Positions 34,121-45,620 of a stretch of DNA of 64,000 nucleotides are shown in pieces. Position 1 is the stretch's first letter. The number at the start of each line of letters is the position of its first letter. The position numbers were made by a program, and so were the translations under genes. Source of the DNA: Sequoia sempervirens (lineage: Eukaryota; Streptophyta; Pinopsida; Cupressales; Cupressaceae). The stretch spans positions 48,057,414 through 48,121,413 of the forward strand of contig VDFB02018296.1 of assembly GCA_007258455.2 (NCBI GenBank). Reading direction: 5' to 3'. A model generated the notes under the pieces. The model was given only the letters and a program-made list of their open reading frames with translations, searched no databases and had not been told where the DNA came from.

Positions 34121-36179
34121 TGTACCGGTCCAAAACGCCAATTTGGAAGACACGGGTGATGAAGAAAATCCCTAGGCGATATCAGAAAATCTACCTCTAA
34201 GAGATGAAAATCTCCTAGTTCTATGCAGTTGTACGTATAGAGCACAAAACACCTTAATATAGGCAATGATAGATTGTTTTAGGAAAAGAAATTAGATTGC
34301 AAACTATCCATTCTAGGCTGACAATGTGAGTGTTGGGAAGGAGATATATCAATACAAATTGGGAGACTGTTGAACATTCCCATTCTCCTGACTGAAGGAA
34401 AGATACTAGGCAGGATTGGCCGGAATTAGTTTGATGGAGTATATGTTCATGAAAACATAATTTTGGAAACTTTCGCAATGACAAATATATATATACACAG
34501 CTCTTGGCAAAAGGAAGTCTTCTTGGCCATTTCAACTATGATCGAGGAGCACCTACAGGTGACACTAGCAGGGTGTTTAATAGAGCAGCTTTGAAGGAAA
34601 GTGCAGAGTTAAAGAGAGTGCCATAGGATGTTTGCATTGGGTCTGATGACATGCAATATGGAGGGCCATAAGAATTTAATGGCTACACTACAATAGTAAC
34701 TTTAGATGGGTTTCCCATTCATTCTACTTGATAACAATTAGAAGGAATAGAAATGCAAAATCTATATGACCTCAGTTTGAGGTATATGTTTATGTCCATT
34801 TTATTTAATGGGAGGGAGTTATTTCATGAAAAATACTTATGAATGATATATGTTTGCTTGCCATTTTCCTTGTCTATAAAAGTATGTTAAATATATTTAT
34901 ATAAATAATGGATGAATATTTTTAAGCTATTTTTAAATTTTGTATAGTTAGTTAGTCGATAGACTATATATAGTGTGAGATTTGAGTCTGAAACAAGTAT
35001 CATACCTGCAAACATTTGTCGAGTCATTGGAAAACATGCTTCAGTTGCCATTAAATGATAAATAAGTAGTTGTTTAATGTTAAAATCTTCTAAAATATCA
35101 AGTGAAAGCCTCCAAAACCTTACTTATAATGTAAAAGTTAGATAAATATTGATTTTTCAATTGGATAAAAACATTTTAGTTCTATTTTTAGTGCAACTTT
35201 TTTTCTTCATTTGTATTGCCTTATGTTTTAATTTTTTATGCAATTCAGACAATACTTAATTTCTTTAAGGAAAAAATCTAGATTTGTCTAAGTGTATTTC
35301 ATTTCATTATATAGCACTTATTACTAATTGTTTAATCCAACTACATTCAACTAGAATTTGCAGTGCATACATGCACAAACACATATTCTCTAACATATTA
35401 ACATACATATAGTTTTCTATCAACATAATCCTTGAACTTAGGTGCAAGTGCGAGTTAATATAAATTTAATATACTTAAAAATACTTCTTCAATCATAGAA
35501 GTTTTTTTATCTTCAAAATTGTTTTTCTTTTATCTATTGTATCAAAAAATTAATTTGAAAAAGAAAACGAAAAAACTAACATATATGATTTGGAACTATA
35601 TATGTATGATTTGGAACTATTTATTTATTAGGAGACATAAATTTTATGTGATTCTTATTTTAAAAATATTATGTTTATTGTTTAATATTAATTTTTTGAT
35701 GTGTAAATGAATGTCAATTTCAAGACAAAAAGAAAAAAAGAGATTTTGTTAATATATTCACACCATTACACTCCATCTCTTGCTGTCATTACAGAATGTC
35801 TCTCAACATTAATAAACAATTTACAATAGAAAAATAAAAAAATTAAGAAATATTTTTTAACTTAAACAATTTTTAATTAACTTATGTTGAAATCATCAAA
35901 AATTCTATTTAAAATTATAAAATATAATTTTTTAAAATATAACTTTTAAGATAAAAACAAACTTTTTAAAGTGAACAAATCAAATATATATAAATAAATT
36001 TGACCTAATCAACAATATAATCCATTCCTCAAATAATTTTTTTTTTTTTTTTAATTATAACATACAATTATTAAATTCAATTATTAGTGTAACTAAACGC
36101 GCTTGTAAAATATTTAACTATATTGCTTATATCCCTCCACTCTTTAAAGAGCTCAAAACTTTGAGCGGCGCCGTGCCCT

Positions 36180-36471
36180 GCCAAATATAATGGCCTACTA
36201 ATCCTTTTTATTTGTAAGCTTGACAACGTCAAAAGAAACCGGTGGAATTGATGCCCTTTACTCGTTGGCTGATTCTACGTTAACCTTTTCTGCCACGCGC
36301 TTCTATCGCCAATCAGAATTATCAATCGTACATAAATATTCCTCTGATTCATCTTTGATCGCAACGAGAAGAAGCCACTCAGTTATTTTCTGAAACGCTT
36401 CTGAAAACTTTCAGTTTTGGGGTAGAAAGGCTTTGCGCGACAACAGAGTCTTCAATATTCATTAATTTCCG
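36180..36471 (+). promoter_or_regulatory. Promoter region of the intact gene copy in unit B
   Basis: A TATA-like CATAAATATT lies at 36331-36340, 141 bp before the ATG. A CCAAT box lies at 36309-36313, and the palindromic TTGACAACGTCAA at 36220-36232. The TATA element and the palindrome are kept at nearly the same positions in front of the copy in unit C; the CCAAT box is not. The region is less AT-rich than its surroundings. Confidence 0.6.
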
Positions 36472-36975
36472 ATGGAAGGCGGCAACAATAGCAGAGCCAG
36501 GGGCGGTGTTTCAAAAAAGCTGCGAGTAAAATCATTGTACAGGGGAATAAAGGCTTTGTCCCCTCTTTCATACCTTGCCAAAGCCAGAGACTATTATATC
36601 AGAAGCATATCTGAGTGTGCGGGGAGGGCTAATTACAGTGGCCTGGCAGCAGGGGGTCTCGGTGCTTCTATCGTTGGTTTGCCAAAGAGCTTCAGCACCT
36701 CCTCTATTAGAAATGACGATGAGTTTGCCGAGCTTGTTAGGGCCGCCTCGCAGAGGAGCAATTCATCACCTGCACCAGAAGAAAAAGCAATTCCGAGAAG
36801 CTTTAGCACTAATGCGGCACCTTCTGTGGGAACGATTGACGAGGATAGCCCCTGCTATTTTCCTGGGTCCTTCAGAAGGAATGCCGCCCCACCAGATCTT
36901 CCCTTCCCTCGGACTCGAAGCTGTCGTCCTGCCCGAACTTCCCTTGTTTCAAAACAAATTGTTGTGTGTACATGA
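36472..36975 (+). CDS. Small plant-specific protein of unknown function, copy B
   Basis: A single-exon ORF of 167 residues with no stop, preceded by a plausible promoter. The N-terminus is basic (SKKLRVKSLYRGIKAL). The core motif YLAKARDYYIRSISECAGR (about residues 38-56) recalls a widespread seed-plant family whose members carry ARDxYVRSM-type motifs. Further family-like features follow: PKSFSTSS with an acidic DDEFAELVRAAS helix (about 73-90), a second PRSFSTN block, and GTIDEDSPCYF (about 121-131), like the IDEDKPC motif I recall from angiosperm members. No signal peptide or membrane helix is evident. I know of no established function for this family. A near-identical paralogue is 5.4 kb downstream. 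The start codon is chosen because homology with the paralogue begins there. Confidence 0.8.
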   Translation: MEGGNNSRARGGVSKKLRVKSLYRGIKALSPLSYLAKARDYYIRSISECAGRANYSGLAAGGLGASIVGLPKSFSTSSIRNDDEFAELVRAASQRSNSSPAPEEKAIPRSFSTNAAPSVGTIDEDSPCYFPGSFRRNAAPPDLPFPRTRSCRPARTSLVSKQIVVCT

Positions 36976-38262
36976 AAATGTACTTCCTCTGAGATTTCAA
37001 TTCTTATGCGCATCTCATATAAAGAACGTTTAAAAATGAAACGTAAAAGAAAGTTAGAACTTTCATTCACTTTGTGTAGAGAGAACAAAATTGGGGGTAA
37101 ATTTGCAATATTCAGAGAAGTTATTTGTTACATTTATATATAGAGAGGTTGAAATCTGTTTTCTCTCCATTTTAAATACAATTCATAATACAAGCTTTGA
37201 GAATTAACTTCAGCTTTTTATTATTACGTCTCTTTGGTATTAGATTGAATGAGCTATTCACAACGTAGTATTGTATTTTGTGGGTCAGTATTCTTGTGAA
37301 CACAGGAATTGGTTGAAATTACGATGGGTGTCTTTATCGATCTGTTCAGACTATCTGTAAAAGCTAAAGAGTGTCTCAATTTTAGAGATAAATTAAGGAG
37401 AAAATTGAAGCTATAGCTATTTAATTGTAGGAAGAAAAGTGTATGTTTTGTATTTTTTTAATGATGAATAGTGTTATATTTTATATTAAAAAAAAATATA
37501 GTATATTGTTCACATAAAATATAGGTCAAATGACATCATATTTTAAAAGTCAACGATGGAATTAAGAAAGAACAACAATACAATAGGTACTCACATCATT
37601 GAATTGTCAACACTTTATGAAGAAGAGAAGGAAGGGGGATCCTTATCAAACAACACCCAATCATCTAGGAGATCTTTGCCATTGAAATGAGTTGATTTCA
37701 TGATAACTTTTATGTATACCTATCATGATATAAAATTTATTACTACAATTTTAAAAAGCCTCTTAACATAATTAAATTATAATGATATAATAATATTTAT
37801 TGTTATACAATTTTAAGAATTATTATAAGATAATAAATACATAGACACAATCAAGGGTCTATCCTTAGAGAGGATACTTCATTAAGATAATATTTAGTTT
37901 TCCTTAGATATACTCAATATTACTTTCCTAAGGTAGTCACCAAATGAGATACTTGCAAAATGGAGCCTTCAAGTTGGAAGTCACCAACTACACATGGTAG
38001 GGGTAAATGTTGGCTACAAGCAATATGAACCAAGGCCTAATATGAATATGGTTTCCAACTTTAAATCTCCTTTTCCCATTATCTCCAAGTTCTTCCATAA
38101 TTTATTTTTAGCCATAGAAGGGTTTTCAATCATATGGTTGGACTATCTTTAGCTAGAGAAATGTGGTTTTTAACATTTACATTTTTTATTTTAAGTATTT
38201 AGTTTGAAACCCATGGTACAATACTTCTATTGAAGACTTTGATAAATTTTTGTTTTGAACTA
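36976..38262. other. 3' flank of copy B, no gene seen
   Basis: Shared with unit A (29507-30905) and, for the first kilobase, with unit C. The shared blocks include GAGTGTCTCAATTTTAGAGA and CTAGGAGATCTTTG. There is no conserved open frame. Confidence 0.5.
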
Positions 38263-38263
38263 A

Positions 38264-39354
38264 TGTAATGTCTCCTTCTCTAAAAATAGAAATTAATATT
38301 TTTAGTAAACCTAGTTTTCAAAATTACCAATCAAGACCCGTGGATAAATAAGGTAATTTAGATTTTCAAGAAAAAATATTAAATATCAATTTTGGGAGAT
38401 AAATTAATATATATTTTTAATTTATTTTCATGGGTCCAATTTGGGCATTAGAATCTGGGAAGAGTTATTTTGGAGCATTTTTTGCAAATTATGCTTGCAA
38501 GACTTCAACCAACACATGGCACCTTGCATTGGAGTGGAAAACCAAGGAGATTTGGAATAAAGGATAGTGGCTTTGAGGGTCTATAGATGCAATTTCACTC
38601 ATAAATTGCATTGGTGTTGAAGGTTTCTTCAATGTGGTGATTTTGTCAAGAAATTGGCAAGATAGTAGTTTGGAGTGCTTAGTTTTTGGTGTTGATTATA
38701 TTTCTATTGTTATTAGTATTTGTAGAATATTATAGAAGTTTATCTATGTATTTTTCTACCCCACCTAGCCCTTTGTATGAAGCATTGGATATTTTGTATA
38801 GGAAGCCATCGTTAATTTTTGGTGAAGTTTGGGTATTTATTTGCATTCAAATTAATGTAAATTGCAATATAGTTATGGTTATTGTTCATTGCTATTTATA
38901 ATAGAAAAATTGTTAAAATCATGCTTTTTTCTGTAGCAAGGCATGCTTATTCCATTGGCACATTATTTAATGATAAATTTGGACTTTATTGCTAAAGTTT
39001 CTTTGCACTTGATTTCTCTATTTTGGTGTTTTGGTAAAAATATTTAATGGAAGATTAGAAATTGAACTTATGAGGGATATTACAATGGTATCAGAGCCAT
39101 GATCTTTCTAGTCTGAGGGTTTGATCATATTTTTCAAAAGGAAAGATGAGTTAAAAGATGGTTGATCACATGGTAGATTTGGCTAGAGATTTAGTAGCCA
39201 TCAAAAAAAAAATTATTAATCAAGACAAAGGATTTAGAAATGCAATTCCATACAATTATTATATCACTCAAATGCAAAGCATGATGGCCATCAAGGTTCA
39301 TAGACAGTATTCAAACTCTAATGGAAGAGATCTTGAGTGAGAAGTCATAAATCT
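38264..39354 (+). mobile_element. Truncated gypsy-type LTR retrotransposon (5' LTR, PBS, gag start)
   Basis: The LTR starts TGTAATGTCTCC at 38264 and ends GGGATATTACA at 39084 (821 bp), with a TATA-like TATTTATAATAG near 38893. After one base comes TGGTATCAGAGC, the classic initiator-Met tRNA primer-binding site. A short putative gag start follows (MVDHMVDLARDLVAIKKK from about 39158). At about 39355 the sequence switches abruptly to unit C of the tandem duplication, so the rest of the element is missing. Gypsy rather than copia is inferred from the TGTAATG...TTACA ends. Confidence 0.7.
39086..39097 (+). other. Initiator-Met tRNA primer-binding site
   Basis: TGGTATCAGAGC, the complement of the 3' end of plant initiator methionine tRNA, sits one base after the LTR end. 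It marks this as the 5' end of an LTR retrotransposon. Confidence 0.85.
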
Positions 39355-39389
39355 TTGGCACTAACTATTAAAAAGTTTTCCTACTCATT

Positions 39390-39860
39390 CTTTAGAAAAG
39401 TGGAGGAAGGAAAAATGATTGCCTGATCCCCCCAAGTGGAATATTGAAGATGAATTTTTATGAGACCTCTCAAGGTAATCTCAAGGTCTTAGGTGCAAGT
39501 TGCATTATAAAAAATGAGGTAAGAATCATCATTTGGTTGGTGTTGTATTTCTTTTCACTAAACACCAATAATGAGGTTGAGCTAGAAGCTTTTTATGAAG
39601 GTTTAAAGCTATATGGACAAAATAACATTAAAAAAATTAACATAGAAGGAAACTTCATGATTTGAATTAGTTTAATTAAATCCAAGAATGCATTTAACTA
39701 AAAATTGATGAAAATGATTGACTTAATTATATCAATGTTAGATTAGATGTATAACATTAAAATCAAGAATATTAACCAAGAATCTAACATGGATGTGGAT
39801 TTACTTGTAAATAAATTTATTTAGTAGGATGAAGGAATGATTGTGCCAAATTAGCGAAAT
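39390..39860 (+). pseudogene. LINE RNase H remnant in unit C
   Basis: LKMNFYETSQGNLKVLGASC, then NNEVELEAFYEGLKLYGQNN and INIEGNFMI match the RNase H core of L1-type LINEs. The catalytic Asp of NFD is Tyr. It ends NQESNMDVDLLVNKFI with stops between. Confidence 0.7.
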
Positions 39861-40717
39861 TTATGGGAAGATTTTAGTAGGATTCCCAATTTAAATCAGC
39901 ATGTTACATACTAGTTTTGAATGCTAGTTTGGAAGACATATATGATGAAGAAAATCTCCATAGAGCCTCACAAAATCTACCATTTAGTGATTGAAGTCTC
40001 CTATTTCTATGTATTTGTGGATGAAGAGCACAAACACCTTAATAATGGTGCCAAAAGATAGTTTTCAAAAATAAAATGGATTGTAGGGTATGCATCCTAG
40101 GGTGACAGTGCGAGTGCTTGAAATAATATAGATATCAACACAAATTAAGAGATTATTAAACATTGGTGTCCTCTCGACCAAAGGAATGATACTATAAACA
40201 ATTGGAAGAAAGTTGTTCAATAGAGGAAATGTTCAAAAATATATTTTGGAAAACTGTGTGATGATAATCATTGATATTTTTGGAAGGAAGATGTATAGAA
40301 ATATTGACTACAACCAAATATATACATAGCTCTTGGAGAAAGGAATTCTTCTTTTCCATTTCAAACTATGATTGAAGGGAATATATAGGTGACATAAATA
40401 GGGTGTTTAATTGGTCATCTTTAAAGGAAAGTGTATAGTTAAGAGAGTTCTACAAATTGTTCTCATTATGTTTAATGGCATGCTATATGGAGGACCATAA
40501 GGATTTTACGTTGGATAGCTTGCTCTCATATCCCCATTGTAGTAGGAGAGACTTCAAGAACTTAAGATGGGTCTCTTGTTCATTCGACAAGATAAAAATT
40601 AGAAGAAATAGCAATGAAAATTCCATGTCACCTTATTTGAGGCATATATTTTTCACCATTTTATTTAATAAATTTTTTTTATCCATGACAACATGTAAAA
40701 ACCATCTACCCACCCAC

Positions 40718-40720
<3 letters not shown>

Positions 40721-40764
<44 letters not shown>

Positions 40765-40786
40765 CACACACACACATACACACACA
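40721..40786. repeat. CA microsatellite
   Basis: A perfect (CA)20 run at 40721-40760, followed by CA repeats broken by TAG and TA interruptions up to 40786. It lies in unit C only, upstream of the gene. The apparent Thr-His peptide here is an artefact. Confidence 0.95.
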
Positions 40787-41569
40787 ATTTGGTTGTCATC
40801 TCAAGTATTTATATATTTTAGAAGTTAAAGTATGTTAAATAAATATTTATATAATTAATGGATGTAATTTACAGTGTATATAGTTAACAAATATTCATAA
40901 CTAGTATAGATATCATAAATACATCTATCTAAAAAAATCAAGAGATATTGATTTCGAACTATTTTACTCATTTAAAAATTATTATATTTTACTTTGGAAC
41001 TATTTATTTACTACATACATGGAGACAAATTTTATAAGTTTCTAACCATGGAAATATTACGTTTATTATTAAAAAATATCAAGTTTTTGATGTGTAAATG
41101 ATGTCAAATTTATGATAAAATAATAAAGATTTTTTGTTAATACATGCATGTTGTCACAGCCCACCCATTGATCTATTGTAAAATGCATATCATCATTATT
41201 AATTTTTTATTAAAGATAGATAAATAAAAAGTCAACAAATATTTATTTATATTTTAAACAAAGAAAAATTAACAAATAATATCAATTTTTTTTTATCAAT
41301 AATATAAATTAAAAAATGGTACTTTTGAAAATACAAGTTTAAAGAAAAAATAAATCAACAAAAGAAAAATACAAAAAGAAAAGTGAACTTAATTCGCTCC
41401 TCACATTGTTCTCTTGCCCTAGAAAGAGAGTATTTAATTTCATTATAAATTTCAATACAATAATTACAACTTGTATATTGTACATTAAACATAATTGTTA
41501 GTTAACTAAACGTGCTATTAAAATATTTAAACTATATTGCGTATACTCTTAAAAGAGCTCAAAACTTAG

Positions 41570-41900
41570 TGGGCACGCGGTGCCCTGTCAAATGTGATAA
41601 GAGTACTAATCCTATTCGTCTCTAAACTTGACAACGTCAAAAGGGACTGGTCGGACTTACACGTTGGCTGATTCTCCGTTGACCTTTCCTTCCCGATGCC
41701 CTCATCTTGATGTCACGCCACTCACTTCTCCTCTATCGTCAGTTAGAGTGATGAATCGTACATAAATATTCTTCCCCTTCATCTGTAATCGCAAAGTGAA
41801 GAAGACACTCAATTATTTTGTCAAACGCTTCTGAACACTTTCAGTTCGGGGTAGAAAGGCTTTGCGCGACAACAGAGTCTTCCATATTCATTCATTTCTG
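41570..41900 (+). promoter_or_regulatory. Promoter region of the intact gene copy in unit C
   Basis: CATAAATATT at 41761-41770 lies 140 bp before the ATG, almost the same distance as in copy B. The palindrome TTGACAACGTCAA at 41628-41640 is identical to that of copy B although flanking bases have diverged. The CCAAT box of copy B is replaced by GTCAGTTAG. Confidence 0.6.
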
Positions 41901-42386
41901 ATGGAAGGCGGCAACAATAGCAGAGCCAGCGGTGGCGTTTCAAAAAAGCTTCGAGTAAAATCATTGTACAAGGGAATAAAGGCTTTGTCCCCTCTTCCAT
42001 ACCTTGCCAAAGTCAGAGACTTTTATATCAGAAGCATATCTGAGTGTGCGGGGAGGGCTAATTATAGCGGCCTGGCAGCAGGGGGTCTCGGTGTTTCTGT
42101 TGTTACCCTGCTAAAGAGCTTCAGCACCTTCTCCATTAGAAATGATGATGAATTTGGTGAGCTCGTGAGGGCCGCCTCGCAGAGGAGTAATTCATCTCCT
42201 GCGCCACAAGAGAAGGCGATTCCAAGAAGCTTTAGCACTAATGCGGCACCATCTGTGGGAAGGATCGACGAGGACAGCCCCTGCTATTTTCCGGGGTCTT
42301 TCAGAAAGAATGCTGCCCAACCAGATCTTCGTTTCCCTCGCACTCGAAGCTGTCATCCTGCCCGAACTTCTCTTGTTCCGAAATAA
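41901..42386 (+). CDS. Small plant-specific protein of unknown function, copy C
   Basis: 161 residues, same family and layout as the copy at 36472. It opens MEGGNNSRASGGVSKKLRVK, with core LAKVRDFYIRSISECAGR, the Ser-Phe-Ser-Thr blocks, DDEFGELVRAAS and GRIDEDSPCYF. The frame stays open for 13 codons upstream of 41901, but homology with copy B and the absence of an ATG there favour this start. Differences from copy B are mostly single residues spread evenly, the frame is intact, and the protein stops at SLVPK, six residues shorter, through a changed C-terminus. Both copies could be expressed. Function is unknown; cytosolic or nuclear location is inferred only from the lack of a signal peptide. 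Confidence 0.8.
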   Translation: MEGGNNSRASGGVSKKLRVKSLYKGIKALSPLPYLAKVRDFYIRSISECAGRANYSGLAAGGLGVSVVTLLKSFSTFSIRNDDEFGELVRAASQRSNSSPAPQEKAIPRSFSTNAAPSVGRIDEDSPCYFPGSFRKNAAQPDLRFPRTRSCHPARTSLVPK

Positions 42387-43080
42387 ATTGTTGAGTGTGC
42401 ATAAATATGTAGTTCTTCTGAATTTCAATACTTCTGCGCATCTCATTAAAAGAAAGAACTGTCATTCAGTTTGTGTGCAGAAAAGAAATTTGGGGATAGT
42501 ATTGCACTATTTAGAAGGTTACTTGTTACATTTATATAGACAGGTTGAAATATAGACAGGTTGAAATATGTTTTCTCTCTATTGTAAATAGGATATGTAT
42601 TACAAGCCTGGAGAATTGACTTCAGTTTTTTCATTTTAGTCTCTTTGATATTAGATTGAATGAGCTATTTATAACGTAGTATTGTATTTTGTGTGTGAGT
42701 ATTTGACTGAACATGGGAATTGGTTGAAATTAAGAAGGATGTCTTTCTCAATCTGTTCAGACTTTCTCTTCTAGAGATTAATCGAATTTGTAGAGAAAAT
42801 TATAACATATTTAAATTGCAGATAAAAGTATATATTTATATGTTTAAAATGATGAATAGTATTATAGTTTATATTAGAAATAAGACACAATATATTTTCC
42901 ATGCAAAATATGAGTGGAATGATATCACCATTTCAAAAGTTAATGGTAGAATTAAGAAACAACAAAAATCAAATAGGAATTCATACTACTAAATTGATAG
43001 GGTTATATGAATAAGGGAAGGAGGGAGATCCTTATCAAGAGACCCCCTAACCATCTAGGAGATTGTGCCCATGTGAAATG

Positions 43081-44059
43081 GATTCCCAACCCATAATGGA
43101 CAATCATTTTATTTTTCTCTTCTTCTCGAATAGGATCTATAGAAATAGGAGAAATAGAAAAGTTCAAATGGGGAACTTCACACTATCAAGTCAACTATAA
43201 CGTTCATGTTTTTCCTCGGAGGTAGAATATTGAATGTGTGGTAGGGTAGACTAGCCATGGTATTAGTGATGGGGAAACTTGAGGACCATCTTTGAAGCTA
43301 TGGTTATGGCCATTGTGATGCCCACATTAAGGGGAAACATCCCAAATAACAAGAGAAGGTGTTAGATGAGGAATAGTATAAGGGGCATAAGCCTAGTTCT
43401 CTATGAGTGCCTACAAATGAGAAAAATTTAGAGCATAATTAGAAAATAAAATTGCTTTAATGTGAAGTGTTCACAATAGATCTCTAAAATAATAAAATTA
43501 TTTTATCTTTATAAATTGTACAAAAAATAACCACTCTTAAATCACGCTAAAATTGGGTAAATCTCATTGGATTTTGTAGATTAATCATCTAAAATAAACA
43601 TATGGCAAGAGAAATGCTCTATTTAAAAGACATTAAAAAGCTCATGAGATTGGCTTCAAGTAGCCTAAACTTGGAGGAAAAACCAAAAAATATGATTGAG
43701 AAATTCTAAATATCCACAAAAATGATAGAGATGATTAGAAATAGCTAAATGGATAACACACAATCCAATGGGGAGACCTTCATATAGGAGACATAAGAAA
43801 ATTGTGTTCATTTGCACCAAATTGTTTGAAACTAGTGGAACCATTGAATTGTAGTGAAATAGAGATTTCACTTGAAATTGAATTTTGGACCATGGGAAAG
43901 TGAGGAAAATTTAATAATATCCCTTAGAGGGCTTGTAATTCTTAAGAGGAGTATTAGGATACCATTTCCAATTCTACCAAGGTTTGGTGTAATAGATCTT
44001 GACCTTGTGAAACATATCAAGTACTACCAAATTGATAATTATGTTAAATGATTCAAAGT
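43081..44059. other. Spacer between units C and D, no gene seen
   Basis: Anonymous sequence without a recognisable domain. The last part may include decayed LINE sequence preceding the RNase H of unit D (a WKIWKERN-like block at about 44070). Confidence 0.45.
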
Positions 44060-45620
44060 CTTGATTGAAAATCCTATATATGGTATATTTAGAAGGAGAA
44101 AAATAATACAATTTTTAATAATACTTTAATAAGCATAGAAGATGTCAAAAAAGGGATAGATGACTGCATAAGTGGATTCCTTAATATCAAGTTAAGGAAC
44201 TCAAATCCTAAGTGTTTTAATCAATAGGATTAATGGATTAGGAATTCTTAGATATTTCTAAAGATCCCTACCAAATAATTTTTTGGTTTGTCTACTCATT
44301 CTTTAGAAAAATGAGGAAGGAAAAATGGTTGGCCACCCTCCCAAGTAGAAAATTGAAGATGAATTTCTATGAGGCCTCTCAAGGTAATCTCAAGGTCTTA
44401 TGTGTAAGTTGCATCATAAAAAATGAGGCAAGAATCCTCATTTGGGTCCAATTTTGTTTTTCCTTTCACCAAGAACCAATAATGAGGTTGAGATAGAAGC
44501 TTTGTATAAAGGTTTAAAGCTATATGGAAAAAATAATTTTTGAAAATTTAACATAGAAGGAAACTTCATGATTTGTATCAGCTTAATTAAAAACAAGAAT
44601 GCATTTAATTAAAAATTGATGAAAAGGATTGACTTAATTATACCAATGCTAGATAAGATGGATAACATCAAAATCAATAATATTTACCAAGAATCCAATG
44701 TGGTTGCGGATTTAGTTGTAAATAAATTTATTAATTATGATGAAGGAATGATTGTCTCAAATTAGGAAAATTTGTGGGAAAATTTTAGTAGGATTCTCAA
44801 TTCAAATCAACATGTTACAGACTAGTTTTAAATTCTACTTTGGACAAAAGATATGATAAAGAAAATCCCTAGTGATCCAAGTCTCCTAGTTCTATGTAGT
44901 TGTGCATGTAGAGCACAAAAAACCTTAATAATGGTGTCAAATGATATTTTTCAAAAAATAAAACGGATTGTAAGGTATCCATTTTAGGGTGTCAGTGTAA
45001 GTTCTTGAAATAATATCTATCAACAAAAATTAAGATTACTAAACATTATCATCCTCTTGACCAAATGTATGATACTACAAACAATCAGAAGAAAGTTATT
45101 AAATGGAGGAAATATTCATAAATATGTATTTTAGAAATTTTTGTGATGATAATCATTGATATTTTTGGAAGGAAGGTGTATAAAAATGTTGACTACAACC
45201 AAATTTGTACATAGCTCTTAGAGAAAGGAATTCTTCTTGGCCATTTCAAATTATTATTGAAGGGAATATATATGTGACGTTAGAAGGGTGTTTACTTGAT
45301 CATATTTATTTAGGAAAGTGTATAGTTAAAAGATAGTGCTATAAATATTCTCATTAGGTGTAATGAAATGCTATACGGAGGACCATAAGGATTTAATGTT
45401 GCATAGATTTCTATCCTATTCCTATTTTAGGAGAGACTTCAAGAACATAATATGGGCCTCTTGTCCATTTGAAATGATAAAAATTAGAAGGAATAACAAT
45501 AAAAAAATACATCACCTTATTTTTCAGACATATATTTTTCACCATTTTTTTAATCAAAAGAATTTATCCATAACAACTTGTGAATCAGTTAGGGTAGAAG
45601 TACAAATTTGTGTCACACTT
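44060..45620. repeat. Tandem segmental duplication, unit D (partial)
   Basis: Contains the LINE RNase H end and the anonymous stretch (AAAGGAATTCTTCTTGGCC, GAGGACCATAAGGATTTAATG) shared with unit C, then stops before the AT-rich tract and gene. No copy of the small plant gene follows. Confidence 0.7.
44290..44790 (+). pseudogene. LINE RNase H remnant in unit D
   Basis: RKLKMNFYEASQGNLKVLCV, then SCIIKNEARILIWVQF and, in another frame, NNEVEIEALYKGLKLYG-like residues, ending with a YQESNVVADLVVNKFI-like segment. The Ala-Asp before Leu in that C-terminal motif is kept, while the first catalytic Asp is Tyr as in units A and C. Confidence 0.7.

Larger units (their letters stand above)
33790..38262. 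repeat. Tandem segmental duplication, unit B
   Basis: Begins with a remnant of the LINE RNase H (NVNDEVELE and IFIENLT-type residues from about 33810) and continues through the same landmarks as unit A, with an empty site at about 34321-34340 where unit A has its insertion. It contains the intact gene copy at 36472-36975. Homology with unit A stops where a gypsy LTR begins at 38264. Confidence 0.8.
39355..43080. repeat. Tandem segmental duplication, unit C
   Basis: Starts with CTACTCATTCTTTAGAAAAG, the LINE region just before RNase H, and runs through the anonymous stretch (GGGTGACAGTGCGAGTGC, an empty site for the unit A insertion). It also has an AT-rich tract, the intact gene copy C and a downstream flank with CATCTAGGAGATTG. 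It is adjacent to the truncated gypsy element. Confidence 0.75.

Noticed and set aside
36575..37033. 152-codon frame overlapping the intact small plant gene
   Set aside because: It lies in another frame of the conserved gene. The gene's own frame keeps family motifs and the proper start, and its differences from copy C are mostly single residues.
40457..40828. Open frame with a Thr-His repeat
   Set aside because: Caused by the CA microsatellite; the rest is anonymous duplicated DNA and is not conserved in the other units.
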